Origin: Pararhodobacter marinus
Lineage (GTDB): Bacteria > Pseudomonadota > Alphaproteobacteria > Rhodobacterales > Rhodobacteraceae
Direction: 5' to 3'
NCBI RefSeq assembly: GCF_003122215.1
Contig: NZ_QEYD01000004.1
Coordinates: 62,001 to 126,000 of the forward strand
DNA length: 64,000 nucleotides
The first letter of the stretch is position 1, and every line of letters starts with the position of its first letter. A program made the position numbers and the translations under genes. Shown one piece after another: positions 7,631 through 16,240 of this stretch. Under the pieces are notes generated by a model that saw nothing but the letters and a program-made list of their open reading frames with translations, did not search any database and was not told the DNA's origin.

Positions 7631-8298
7631 TCGGGCGCGGTGTCGGATGTGCCGTTCACCGGCACATCCCCGCTCAGCTCGGACGCTTCGAAATCGGTGC
7701 AGACCACGAGGATCCGCACATCCTCGGCGCCGGCCGAGGCATAGAGATGCCCGCGCGAGCTGTCGAAATAGGCGCTGTCGCCCTGACGCAGGATGACGGG
7801 CGCCTTGCCCTCGGCATAGATGGTGACGGCCCCTTCCAGCACCAGCAGGAATTCCTGTCCCGGATGGCGGACGAAATCGTCGAAATCCATCAGGTCATGG
7901 GCCTTCAGCGTGCCCATCATCGGCATCATCGCCTTGTTGCGCAGCTCGGGAAACAGCATTTCGTAGACGTAGTTGCGCGTCTCCTGCCGCTTGAAGGTCC
8001 CTTTCGGCGCCACCGCGAAGCTACCCGGCTGGAACGCCGCGCCCTCGGCGCTGAGCAGTTCGGCCATGTCGATGCCCAGACCCTTCGCCAGTTGCCGCAT
8101 CCGGTCGTAGGTCAGCGAGATCAGCCCGCGCTCGGCCTTCGAGATCGTGCTCACCGCCAGCCCCGAGCGTTCGGCCAGATCGCTGAGGGTCCAGCCGCGA
8201 TCCCGGCGCAGATCGTGCAGCCTGCGTCCGAAACCGGCGCGCTGCGTGTCCGGCATGTCGGGGGCGGTTTTCCGGGGCGACGCGTCATTGGGGCTCAT
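7627..8298 (-). CDS. XRE-type regulator with C-terminal cupin
   Basis: DNA-binding regulator of 223 aa. A helix-turn-helix (about 22-80: LHDLRRDRGWTLSDLAERSGLAVSTISKAERG) is joined to a small-molecule-binding cupin (about 110-205, with HPGQEFLLVLEGAV and GDSAYFDSSRGH). Regulators of this build usually sense the substrate of an adjacent amino-acid or amine catabolic operon. It is transcribed away from the seven-gene TRAP/M81 operon, and two matching 17-bp dyads lie in the shared promoter region. It is therefore the likely local repressor of that operon and of itself. Confidence 0.9.
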   Translation of the reverse strand: MSPNDASPRKTAPDMPDTQRAGFGRRLHDLRRDRGWTLSDLAERSGLAVSTISKAERGLISLTYDRMRQLAKGLGIDMAELLSAEGAAFQPGSFAVAPKGTFKRQETRNYVYEMLFPELRNKAMMPMMGTLKAHDLMDFDDFVRHPGQEFLLVLEGAVTIYAEGKAPVILRQGDSAYFDSSRGHLYASAGAEDVRILVVCTDFEASELSGDVPVNGTSDTAPD

Positions 8299-8337
8299 GG
8301 CGCGATCATACGGTGATCCGGGTGCCGCGCCAATGAA

Positions 8338-8375
8338 TTTTCGTATAGGAAAAAATCTCTTTCGGATTGGAAAAA
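8338..8375. promoter_or_regulatory. Two tandem 17-bp operator-like dyads
   Basis: TTTTCGTATAGGAAAAA (8338-8354) and CTTTCGGATTGGAAAAA (8359-8375) share 14 of 17 bases. Each has a TTTC...GGAAA near-palindrome core. They start 21 bp apart, which is two helical turns, so two dimers would sit on the same face of the DNA. They lie in the only AT-rich patch between the XRE-cupin gene and the operon it faces. The sites are seen directly; the binding protein is inferred. Confidence 0.65.
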
Positions 8376-8423
8376 CCGTGTTAGCCTGACGGAAACGTGA
8401 ACACGGGGGCGCGGGTGAGTCCG

Positions 8424-9545
8424 ATGGAAAAACGCGGGATCGTCGTCATCGGCGCCGGGATTGCCGGGGCCTCGGTCGCGGCGGAACTGGCCGGCTCGGG
8501 GCAGGATGTCGTGTTGCTCGAGCGGGAAATGGCGCCGGGCTATCACACGACCGGCCGTTCTGCCGCGCTGTATGCGCCCAGCTATGGCCCGGTTGTGATC
8601 CGCGCTTTGACCCGGGCCTCGCGCGCGGCGTTTCAGGCGCCGCCCACATCCGGGCGCCCGCATCCCCTGCTGAAGCCGCGCGGCGTGCTGTTTCTGGCGC
8701 GCCGCGATCAGGCCGACAGCTTCGACGCGATGGCCGACGAGATGGCCCTTGATCGCCTGACGCCCGCGCAGGCGCGCGCGCACCTGCCAATCTTGCGCAG
8801 CGGGGATCTGCATGGCGCCCTCCTCGACACCGAGGCGGCCGATATCGATGTCGACGCGCTGCACCGCCAATATCTGCGCCATCTCACCGCGATGGGCGGC
8901 GAGATGCGGCTCAGGGCCGAGGCGACCGGCCTGTCGCGCGACGGTGACGGCTGGCGCGTTGAAACGCCCCAGGGGACGATCGCGGCGGATATCGTGGTGA
9001 ACGCCTCGGGCGCCTGGGCCGACACGTTGGCCGACATGGCGGGTGTCGCGTCGGTGAGCCTGGTCCCCAAGCGGCGCACGGCGATCCTTGTCAGCCCGTC
9101 CGCAGGGGCCGATGTCGAGGATTGGCCGATGGCGGTCGATATCGACGAGCAGTTCTACCTGCGCCCCGATGCCGGGAAGCTGCTGCTGTCCCCCGCCGAC
9201 GAAACCCCGTCCGAGCCTTGCGATGCGCAGCCCGACGAATGGGATATCGCCCTCTGCGTCGACCGGATCCAGACCGCGTTCGACCTGCCGGTCCGCCGGA
9301 TCGACCATAAATGGGCCGGTCTGCGCAGCTTCGTCGCCGACAAGGCGCCGGTCGTGGGCTATGCGCCTGATGCGCCCGGTTTCTTCTGGCTGGCGGGGCA
9401 GGGTGGCTACGGGATCCAGACCGCGCCGGCACTGGCACGGATGGCCGCCGCGCTGGTTCTGGGCCAGCCCGTCCCGCCAGACATCGCCGGGGCGGGCGTC
9501 ACCGCCGCTGCGCTGGCCCCCCGCCGCGAGGCGCTGGTCGCATGA
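8424..9545 (+). CDS. FAD-dependent oxidoreductase, DAO (D-amino acid oxidase) family
   Basis: Flavoenzyme of 373 aa. The N-terminal Rossmann motif is VVIGAGIAGASVAAELA with the acidic end LLERE, followed by GYHTTGRSAALY. The C-terminal DAO motif is FFWLAGQGGYGIQTAPALA. Relatives oxidise glycine, sarcosine, D-amino acids or other N-substituted amino acids. I chose ATG 8424 behind GGGTGAG; GTG 8397 is an in-frame alternative. It is the first gene of the M81/TRAP operon and overlaps the next gene by 4 bp (ATGA). In context it probably oxidises a C-N bond in the imported compound or in its cleavage product. Confidence 0.85.
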   Translation: MEKRGIVVIGAGIAGASVAAELAGSGQDVVLLEREMAPGYHTTGRSAALYAPSYGPVVIRALTRASRAAFQAPPTSGRPHPLLKPRGVLFLARRDQADSFDAMADEMALDRLTPAQARAHLPILRSGDLHGALLDTEAADIDVDALHRQYLRHLTAMGGEMRLRAEATGLSRDGDGWRVETPQGTIAADIVVNASGAWADTLADMAGVASVSLVPKRRTAILVSPSAGADVEDWPMAVDIDEQFYLRPDAGKLLLSPADETPSEPCDAQPDEWDIALCVDRIQTAFDLPVRRIDHKWAGLRSFVADKAPVVGYAPDAPGFFWLAGQGGYGIQTAPALARMAAALVLGQPVPPDIAGAGVTAAALAPRREALVA

Positions 9546-10828
9546 TCTGGGCCGCTCCTGTCCTCGGTGCCGTTCTGCTCGCCTCGGGGCTGGCCATCGC
9601 CTATGTCATCGGCGCTTCTGCGGTGGTGGCGTTCTTCGGCGCCGGGCAAGAGCGCTATCTCGCCATCCTGCCGCAGCAGATCTTCTCGAAGATCGACGTT
9701 TTCGCGCTGATGGCGATGCCGCTCTTCATCCTGGCGGGCGAGATCATGAACCGGGGCGGCGTCACGCGCGTGCTGATCCGGCTGGCCATGGCGCTGGTCG
9801 GGCGACTGCCGGGCGGGCTGGGGCATGTGAACGTGATGACCTCTGTCTTCTTTGCGGGCATATCGGGCTCGGCCGTGGCCGACAGCGCGGCGGTGTCGAA
9901 CACGCTGGTTCCGGCCATGCGCGAGCAGGGCTACACGCTGACCTATGCGGGCGCGATCACGGCGGCGTCGTCGATCATCGGGCCGATCGTGCCGCCGTCG
10001 ATCGTGATGATCTTCTACGGCGCGCTGATGAATACCTCGGTCACCGCGCTGTTCATCGCGGGGATCGTGCCCGGTCTGTTGCTGGCGCTCGCACTGATGC
10101 TTGCGAATGGCTATTTCGCGTGGCGCGACGATCACCCGCGCGCCGCCAAGGGGGAATTGCCGCCCTTCCTGCCTACCCTCCTGCGCGCGCTGCCGGCGCT
10201 GTGCATCCCCGGGATCATCCTGGGCGGGATCGTGTTCGGGCTGATGACGCCCACCGAAGCCGCCGCCGTGGCCGTGGTCGCGGCCGCCTTCGCGGGCATG
10301 GCTTATGAGCGGATGACGCTGATGGCGCTGTTCGAGGCGCTGAAACGTACGGCCATGCTGTCGGGCTCGATCTTCATGCTGATCGCGGCGGTGTCCGCCC
10401 TGGGCTATCTGGGCGCGCTCGAACGTCTGCCCGAAGCCATCGCCGACATGGTCACCGGCGCGGGGCTGGGCCCGGTCGAATACATGCTGTTGCTGAACGT
10501 GATCTTCCTGCTCGCGGGCATGGTTCTGGATACGCCCGTTGCGCTGGCGCTGCTGGTGCCGCTGCTGGCGCCCGTGGCGCTGGAACAGGGGGCGGATCCC
10601 GTGCATCTGGGCATCGTCTTGTGTTTCAACCTGACGCTGGGCCTGCTCACCCCGCCGCTGGGCGGTTGCCTGATCATTGTCAGCACCGTGACCGGCATCA
10701 ATTACTGGCGCCTCGCGCGCGCGGTCCTGCCGTTCCTGGTGGTCGAGATCGCGGTACTGGGCGTGCTCATCTGGGTGCCCGAAGTGACGCTGTGGTTACC
10801 CCGCGTGCTGGGCTTCATCGGCGGTTAG
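9542..10828 (+). CDS. dctM: TRAP transporter large permease (DctM type)
   Basis: Inner-membrane permease of 428 aa, the usual DctM length, with about 11-13 hydrophobic segments. Family segments visible are FALMAMPLFILAGEIMNRGG, the glycine-rich FFAGISGSAVADSAAV, IIGPIVPPSIVMI and the C-terminal LTPPLGGCL. It drives sodium- or proton-coupled uptake of an organic anion delivered by the binding protein encoded next. It is unusual that M comes before P and Q; the common order is P-Q-M. The start overlaps the previous stop (ATGA). Confidence 0.93.
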   Translation: MIWAAPVLGAVLLASGLAIAYVIGASAVVAFFGAGQERYLAILPQQIFSKIDVFALMAMPLFILAGEIMNRGGVTRVLIRLAMALVGRLPGGLGHVNVMTSVFFAGISGSAVADSAAVSNTLVPAMREQGYTLTYAGAITAASSIIGPIVPPSIVMIFYGALMNTSVTALFIAGIVPGLLLALALMLANGYFAWRDDHPRAAKGELPPFLPTLLRALPALCIPGIILGGIVFGLMTPTEAAAVAVVAAAFAGMAYERMTLMALFEALKRTAMLSGSIFMLIAAVSALGYLGALERLPEAIADMVTGAGLGPVEYMLLLNVIFLLAGMVLDTPVALALLVPLLAPVALEQGADPVHLGIVLCFNLTLGLLTPPLGGCLIIVSTVTGINYWRLARAVLPFLVVEIAVLGVLIWVPEVTLWLPRVLGFIGG

Positions 10829-10878
10829 CCTGCGCCGTCCCCTTCACCAAGCAGAAACGACAACATGGAGGAAACACA

Positions 10879-11841
10879 ATGAACAGACTGCTGATCACCG
10901 CATCCATCCTTGCGGCTCTTGCCACCGGCGCCGCGCAGGCGCAGGTCAAGGTCGCGCTGGACAGCCCCGCCGATCTGAACGGGTCGGGCACCTATGTCTG
11001 GGCTCATGCCTTTTCGACCTATCTGAACGAGCACGGCATCGAGGCCGAGGAATACCAGCGCGGCGCGCTGGGCGGCGATGACGAGGTTTTCGACCAGGTC
11101 ACGCAGGGGCTGGTCGAGGTCGCCATGGCGCCGCTGGGCATCACCTCGTCGCTCGACACGCTGATCAACGGCCTGCGCCTGCCCTATTTCTTCAGCGGCA
11201 TGGAGCAGATCGACCATGCGCTCTACGACAACGGGATGCTGGAGCGGATCAACGAGCCGCTTCTGTCGCATGGCGTGCGGGTCGCGGGCGTCGTGACCGT
11301 CGGTCCGGCGGCGGGGATCTTCAACACCCGCCAGCCCATCGCCTCGATGGCGGATATGGCGGATCTGCGGATGCGGGCGCTCGACGAGGCGCAGATCGAG
11401 CTGTTCCAGGCCTGGGGCACCACCGGCACCATCGTCAGCTGGGCCGAGGTGCCGAACGCGCTGCAGACCGGCGTCGCCGACGGTTATCTGAACCCGGCCT
11501 TCGTGCCGCTTCTGTTCGGTCACACCGAATTCCTGCGCCACTTCACCCCTGCCGATATCCTCGTCTCGCTGCGGGGCGCCATCGTGTCCGAAGATTGGTA
11601 CTCGGGCCTGTCGGATGAAGACCGCGCGACGGTTGACGCGGCCATCGAGGCCGCGAATGCGGCGAACCGGGAATGGCTGGGCACGCAGGGCGGCGTGATC
11701 GATCAGCTGCGCGAAGCGGGTGTCGAGATCACCGAGCTTTCGCCCGAGGCGCGGGCCGAGTTCCAGGAAGCCTCGGCCGTGACCTATGGCCGGATCGTCA
11801 ACGAGGAAGAGCTTGCCGCCTGGCAGGCCGCCATCGAGTAA
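10879..11841 (+). CDS. dctP: TRAP transporter substrate-binding protein (DctP type)
   Basis: Periplasmic binding protein of 320 aa. A Sec signal peptide (about 1-21, MNRLLITASILAALATGAAQA) precedes a DctP fold with the characteristic middle segment ADMADLRMRALDEAQIELFQAWGTTGTIVSWAEVPNALQTGVADGY (broken here only by the family's usual variation). ATG 10879 follows GGAGGAAACACA. The 50-nt gap after dctM is the longest in the operon and could allow separate processing, so that the binding protein is more abundant than the permeases. The ligand is unknown; downstream enzymes suggest an amide or amino-acid-derived acid. Confidence 0.92.
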   Translation: MNRLLITASILAALATGAAQAQVKVALDSPADLNGSGTYVWAHAFSTYLNEHGIEAEEYQRGALGGDDEVFDQVTQGLVEVAMAPLGITSSLDTLINGLRLPYFFSGMEQIDHALYDNGMLERINEPLLSHGVRVAGVVTVGPAAGIFNTRQPIASMADMADLRMRALDEAQIELFQAWGTTGTIVSWAEVPNALQTGVADGYLNPAFVPLLFGHTEFLRHFTPADILVSLRGAIVSEDWYSGLSDEDRATVDAAIEAANAANREWLGTQGGVIDQLREAGVEITELSPEARAEFQEASAVTYGRIVNEEELAAWQAAIE

Positions 11842-11855
11842 CGGAGAGGCGCGCG

Positions 11856-12455
11856 ATGATCCGCCGACTTGCCCAGGCGCTCGCTCGTGGACTGGAGCGG
11901 GTTTCGGCCACGCTCAACGTGCTTGCCATCGGCGGCGCGGTGCTTGCGGTGCTGGTCATGGTCTATGCCGCCGGCTGGCAGGTCATCGCGCGCTATCTCC
12001 TGTCCAGCCCGCCGATCTGGACCGAGGAACTGTCGCGTCGGGCCATGGTCTGGGCCGGGATGCTGGGGGCCTCGGTCGCGTTCCGCGCGGGGGCCGATCC
12101 GGTGCTGTTTCCCGCCATGGTCGTGATGCGCGGCAAGCTGGGCGCCGTTCTGGCGACCCTGCGGGCGCTGGGCGTGGTGATCTTTGCCGCGCCGATCCTT
12201 TGGTATTGCTTCTTCGGCCCCAACATGAACATGGCGCGCGGCTTTCTGGGCCGCTCGCTGTCGCGGACCGCCGAAATGATCCCGGTCTCGATGATCTGGT
12301 TCACGGCGGCGGTGCCGCTCGCCTTCATCCTGATCCTGATCCATGTCGCCGCATCGCTGTCGTTGCACGCCACCGGTCAGGCACCCGCGCGCGCAGCGTC
12401 CGAACCCGGAACGCCCGGGTCCCCGTTGCCCGAACCGCTTGGAAAGACCCCATGA
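11856..12455 (+). CDS. dctQ: TRAP transporter small permease (DctQ type)
   Basis: Inner-membrane protein of 199 aa with four hydrophobic segments (about 27-50, 62-80, 100-125, 145-170). It has the DctQ motif around the second helix (YLLSSPPIWTEELSRRAMVWAGMLGA). It pairs with the DctM subunit encoded earlier. The C-terminal tail (about 172-199) is Pro/Gly/Ala-rich and probably disordered. The gene starts 14 nt after dctP and overlaps the M81 peptidase start by 4 bp. Confidence 0.9.
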   Translation: MIRRLAQALARGLERVSATLNVLAIGGAVLAVLVMVYAAGWQVIARYLLSSPPIWTEELSRRAMVWAGMLGASVAFRAGADPVLFPAMVVMRGKLGAVLATLRALGVVIFAAPILWYCFFGPNMNMARGFLGRSLSRTAEMIPVSMIWFTAAVPLAFILILIHVAASLSLHATGQAPARAASEPGTPGSPLPEPLGKTP

Positions 12456-13927
12456 AGACCTTCATCGCCTGTCTGGCCACCGAAACCAACAGCTTCTCGC
12501 CGCTCCCCACCAGTTATGCCAGCTTCGACGAGGGGATGATCCATCACGGCACGGCGACCTCCAGCAAGCCGCTCTACTGGACCGGCGCGATGAGCCTGTG
12601 GCGCAAGGAGGCCGAAGCGCGCGGCTGGGACGTGGCCGAAAGCCTTGCCGCCTTTGCCCAGCCCTCGGGGCCGACGCTGCGCAAGGTCTACGAGCAGTTC
12701 CGCGACGAGATCCTTGCCGACCTGAAAGCCGCGATGCCGGTCGATATCGTGCTGTTGCAGCTGCACGGTGCGATGATCGCCGATGGCTATCCCGATTGCG
12801 AAGGCGACCTGATCGCGCATATCCGCGCGCTGGCGCCGGACGCGAAGATCGGCGCCCTTCTGGACCCGCATTGCCATCTGACCGAGGTAATGCTGACCAA
12901 GGCCGATGCGCTGATCTGCTTCAAGGAATATCCCCATATCGACATCCTCGACCGCGGCGCCGAGCTGTTCGCCCTGATCGCCGACGCGGCCGAGGGCAAG
13001 ACCAACCCGGTGATGCGCGATTACGATTGCCGCATCGTCATGGCGATGCCGACGCCCGAGGGCCCGATGCGCGATTTCGTCGATGCGATGAGCGCGCGCG
13101 AAACCGAGCCGGGCATCCTGTCGCTGTCGCTGGCCCATGGCTTTCCGTGGGGCGATCACGAGCGCACCGGCGCGCGGGCGCTGGCCATCACCGACGGCGA
13201 CCCGGCGCTGGCCGAAAAGATCGCCCGCGAGATCGGCGAAAAGCTCTGGGCCGAGAAAGAGGCGATCTTCCAGAAGGTCCTGACCATCGACGAGGCGCTC
13301 GATCTGGCGGCCGGGCACAATCAGGGCCCCATCGTGCTGGCCGACATGTCCGACAACGCGGGCGGCGGCGCGCCGGGCGACGCCACTTTCGTGCTGCGCG
13401 CGATGCTGGATCGGGGCCTGACCTCGGTCGTGTCGGGGCTGTACTGGGACCCGCAGCTTGTGCGGCTGTGTCAGGATGCGGGCGAGGGCGCAACGCTGCC
13501 GGTGCGGCTGGGCGGCAAGGTGGGGCCGATGTCGGGCGACCCCTTGGACCTGACCGTGACCATCAAGCGCATCGTTCCGGGGCTGGCGCAGACCTTCGGC
13601 ACTTTGCCGGTCGAGCTGGGCACAAGCGTCTGGCTGTCCATCGACACCGGAACCAACGATCCGTCCGAGAACATCGACATCGTGGTGAACGACATTCGCA
13701 CCCAGACCTTCCACCCCGATGCCTTCACCCAGATCGGCATCGACGTGCAGGGCAAGCGCCATGTCGTGGTGAAATCCTCGAACCATTTCCGCGCGGGCTT
13801 CGCGCCCATCGCGTCGGTGATCATCCCCATCGCCTCGCCCGGCGCGATCACCCCCGATTTCACCGCCATTCCCTACAAGATCCGGTCGCTGAATTACTGG
13901 CCGCGCGTGGAGAACCCTTTCGCATGA
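12452..13927 (+). CDS. M81 family metallopeptidase (MlrC-like)
   Basis: Putative zinc hydrolase of 491 aa, matching the MlrC/DUF1485 length. The N-terminal M81 domain (about 1-290) opens with FIACLATETNSFSPLPT and contains LLQLHGAMIADGYPDCEGDL, ALLDPHCHLTEVM and CFKEYPHIDILDRG; conserved Asp/His/Glu residues there are likely metal ligands. The C-terminal MlrC domain (about 305-485) has LADMSDNAGGGAPGDATFVL. The best-known member cleaves linearised microcystin, but most relatives sit in small-molecule catabolic operons and have unknown substrates. Here it is coupled by ATGA overlaps to the TRAP gene before it and the hydrolase after it, so it probably cleaves the imported amide. Confidence 0.88.
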   Translation: MKTFIACLATETNSFSPLPTSYASFDEGMIHHGTATSSKPLYWTGAMSLWRKEAEARGWDVAESLAAFAQPSGPTLRKVYEQFRDEILADLKAAMPVDIVLLQLHGAMIADGYPDCEGDLIAHIRALAPDAKIGALLDPHCHLTEVMLTKADALICFKEYPHIDILDRGAELFALIADAAEGKTNPVMRDYDCRIVMAMPTPEGPMRDFVDAMSARETEPGILSLSLAHGFPWGDHERTGARALAITDGDPALAEKIAREIGEKLWAEKEAIFQKVLTIDEALDLAAGHNQGPIVLADMSDNAGGGAPGDATFVLRAMLDRGLTSVVSGLYWDPQLVRLCQDAGEGATLPVRLGGKVGPMSGDPLDLTVTIKRIVPGLAQTFGTLPVELGTSVWLSIDTGTNDPSENIDIVVNDIRTQTFHPDAFTQIGIDVQGKRHVVVKSSNHFRAGFAPIASVIIPIASPGAITPDFTAIPYKIRSLNYWPRVENPFA

Positions 13928-14808
13928 GCAACAGCCTGATGGCCGCGCGCGACGCTTTCCTGTCGCGCTTTCCCGAGCAGCGCATCGAGATCGATGGCCG
14001 TTCCTGGGGCCTGATCGATACCGGGGTTCCGGGCGGCGAAGACGGCGACGCGGCGGGGCCGTGCTTCCTGTTCCTGCCCGGCACGCTGGGCCGCGCGGAC
14101 GTGTTCTTTCACCAGATCGACGCGATGGCGCCGCATCTGCGCGTGATCGCCGTCAGCTACCCGGAAAGCGGCGGCGTGGTCGAATGGGCGGCGGCTCTGC
14201 CCGGGCTTATGGAGCGGCTTCGCGTCGGGCAGGCGGCGGTTCTGGGTTCGTCGCTGGGCGGATACCTTGCGCAGTATTTCGCGGCGGAACGGCCCGATCT
14301 GGTGGCCCATCTCTTCGCCGCCAATACGTTGCATTCGGTCGACGGCATCGACCAGCGCCCGCCCTATTCCAGCGATCTGTGGAACGCCCCGATCGACGAG
14401 CTGCGCGCCGGGTTCGCGGCGGGCATGAACGCCTGGCGCGCGGCGCATCCCGACCATGCCGACATGGTCGGTTTCCTGCTGACCGAAGCCGAGGGCCGCA
14501 TTCCCGAGCGCGAGATGCGCGCCCGGCTCGACGCGATCAAGACCGGGCCGGTTTTGCCGGCGCTGAGCAACACGGCGGACGCTGCCACGGTGATCGAAGC
14601 CAGCGACGACCCGCTGATCCCGCCGCCGATGCGCGACGCGGTGCGCGCCCGCAACCGTCCGGCGCCCGCGTTCCGGTTTCTCTGGGGCGGGCATTTCCCC
14701 TATCTGCTGCGGCCGGATCTCTACACCAACCTGCTGCTCGCGCGGCTGGGGATCGTGCCGCTGTCGGCGGAGTGGACGAAAGCCGAAGACGGGGTCTTTC
14801 AGGCATGA
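13924..14808 (+). CDS. Alpha/beta hydrolase
   Basis: Serine hydrolase of 294 aa. The nucleophile elbow is GSSLGG (about residue 120), the oxyanion region is FLPGTLGRADVFFHQI, the likely acid is Asp in SDDPLIPPP, and the catalytic His is in WGGHFPYLL near the C-terminus. The substrate cannot be inferred from these motifs; members act on esters, amides, lactones or C-C bonds. Translation is coupled on both sides by 4-bp overlaps, which places it in the same pathway as the M81 peptidase and the cyclodeaminase-like protein. Confidence 0.87.
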   Translation: MSNSLMAARDAFLSRFPEQRIEIDGRSWGLIDTGVPGGEDGDAAGPCFLFLPGTLGRADVFFHQIDAMAPHLRVIAVSYPESGGVVEWAAALPGLMERLRVGQAAVLGSSLGGYLAQYFAAERPDLVAHLFAANTLHSVDGIDQRPPYSSDLWNAPIDELRAGFAAGMNAWRAAHPDHADMVGFLLTEAEGRIPEREMRARLDAIKTGPVLPALSNTADAATVIEASDDPLIPPPMRDAVRARNRPAPAFRFLWGGHFPYLLRPDLYTNLLLARLGIVPLSAEWTKAEDGVFQA

Positions 14809-15779
14809 GGGTGCTGTCGAACGCCGATGTCGCGGCGCTTCTGCCGATGGACGAGGCCATCGCGGTGATCGACACCACCATGCGCAGCGTGTCGAAGGGC
14901 GATGCCGAGTTGCCGCTGCGCCATGTCGTGCCGGTGGGAGGCAGGAACCTGATGGGCGTCATGTCGGGCGCTCTGGGCGATCCGGCCTGTTACGGCGTCA
15001 AGCTGGTCAGCCTGTTCCCGGGCAACCCGGCCAAGGGTCTGTCGGGCCATCGCGGGGCGGTCGTGCTGTTTGACTCCGAAGAGGGCGGCGCCGTGGCGAT
15101 GATGGATGCGGGGCTTCTGACCGCGATCCGCACCGCCGCGGCCTCGGCGGTGGCCACCCGCGCCCTGGCGCGGCCCGATGCGTCCCGGCTGACGATCATC
15201 GGCACCGGCGAGCAGGCCGAGCATCACCTCGCCGCGATGCTGGCGGTGCGCGATATCGGCACCGTGCGGATTGTCGGGCGCCGCGCCGAGAAGGCCGCAG
15301 CCTTCGCCGATCACGCGCGCAGCCTCTTTCCCGCTCTGGATATCACCCATGGCACGGATGCACAGGCCGCCGTCGACGGTGCGGATATCGTCTGCACCGT
15401 GACCAACGCGGCCACGCCGGTGCTGAGGGGCGACTGGCTGGAACCCGGGCAGCATCTGAACATCGTCGGCGCCTCGATGCCGGGAAAACGCGAGATCGAC
15501 GATGCGGTCCTGCAGCGGGCCGAGCTGTTTTTCGATTACCGCCCCTCGCTTCTGGCGCAGGCGGAAGAGATCATCTCGGGCCTGAAGGCGGGCACGATCA
15601 CCGAGGCGGACCTGAAATCCGAGATCGGTGCCGTGCTGGCAGGCGGGCAGGGGCGTTCGGACGCGCAGGCGATCACGCTCTATCGCTCGCTGGGTATCGT
15701 GGCGCAGGACCTTGCCGCTGCCCGTCACGTTCTGGCCCGCGCCGAGGCCGAGAACCGGGGAACGGCGGTCGATTTCTGA
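14805..15779 (+). CDS. Ornithine cyclodeaminase / mu-crystallin family protein
   Basis: NAD(P)-binding enzyme of 324 aa. The N-terminal part (about 1-120) has PLRHVVPVGGRNLMGVMSGAL and YGVKLVSLFPGN, and a Rossmann domain follows with IIGTGEQAEHHLAAM (about 130-145) and IVGASMPGKREID. Family members include ornithine cyclodeaminase, alanine dehydrogenase, ketimine reductases and N-substituted amino-acid dehydrogenases; EutC of ectoine clusters also belongs here. The last gene of the operon, coupled by ATGA to the hydrolase. It may process an imine or diamino-acid produced upstream, but the exact reaction is unknown. Confidence 0.87.
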   Translation: MRVLSNADVAALLPMDEAIAVIDTTMRSVSKGDAELPLRHVVPVGGRNLMGVMSGALGDPACYGVKLVSLFPGNPAKGLSGHRGAVVLFDSEEGGAVAMMDAGLLTAIRTAAASAVATRALARPDASRLTIIGTGEQAEHHLAAMLAVRDIGTVRIVGRRAEKAAAFADHARSLFPALDITHGTDAQAAVDGADIVCTVTNAATPVLRGDWLEPGQHLNIVGASMPGKREIDDAVLQRAELFFDYRPSLLAQAEEIISGLKAGTITEADLKSEIGAVLAGGQGRSDAQAITLYRSLGIVAQDLAAARHVLARAEAENRGTAVDF

Positions 15780-15811
15780 CAGCCATCCCGCCGGGCACCG
15801 CGGTCATCGCG

Positions 15812-16240
15812 TCAGTTGATCAGCGCACTCGGAAGCCCCATCAGCGCCACGACCTGCAAGGTCTGGCTGTCGACCAGCACCAGCTGGCCGTTGATCACGC
15901 GGTATTCCTGTCCCGCCGGGGCGGGCGCGATGCCATAGCCGCTGCGGTAATCCCAGTACCGGGCGCCGCTGGCATCGGCACCGATCCGGATATTCGTCAC
16001 GTTGACGGTGATATCGCCGCCCGAGCGGTCGTCGCCATGGCCGCGCAGGTGGCGCCCGCCATGGCGCACATCGTTCGGACCGTGCCCGGGATTGAAACGG
16101 CCCCGGCAGTTATGGCCATTCCCGTTGCAATGCTGCGCACCGTGACCGCCACGGGCATGGGACGGGGGATCGGCATAAGCCATCGGGGCCACGGCAAGGG
16201 TCGATACGGCGGCGATGCCGGCAACCAGGAAACGCTTCAT
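15812..16240 (-). CDS. RcnB-like periplasmic protein, His/Gly-rich
   Basis: Exported protein of 142 aa. The signal peptide (1-23, MKRFLVAGIAAVSTLAVAPMAYA) is followed by a His/Gly/Asn-rich stretch (about 24-70) and a C-terminal RcnB-type module with YWDYRSGYGIAPAPAGQEYRVINGQLVLVD. RcnB in E. coli is a periplasmic protein that affects nickel and cobalt efflux; most homologues are uncharacterised. I use ATG 16240 because AGGATGA sits upstream and a clean signal peptide follows. No rcnA-type exporter lies nearby, so a metal role rests only on family and His content. Confidence 0.75.
   Translation of the reverse strand: MKRFLVAGIAAVSTLAVAPMAYADPPSHARGGHGAQHCNGNGHNCRGRFNPGHGPNDVRHGGRHLRGHGDDRSGGDITVNVTNIRIGADASGARYWDYRSGYGIAPAPAGQEYRVINGQLVLVDSQTLQVVALMGLPSALIN

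Noticed and set aside
12452-13927. Reading the M81 gene as a microcystin-degradation (mlr) system
   Set aside because: No mlrA, mlrB or mlrD relatives are present, and MlrC-like proteins are common in unrelated operons.
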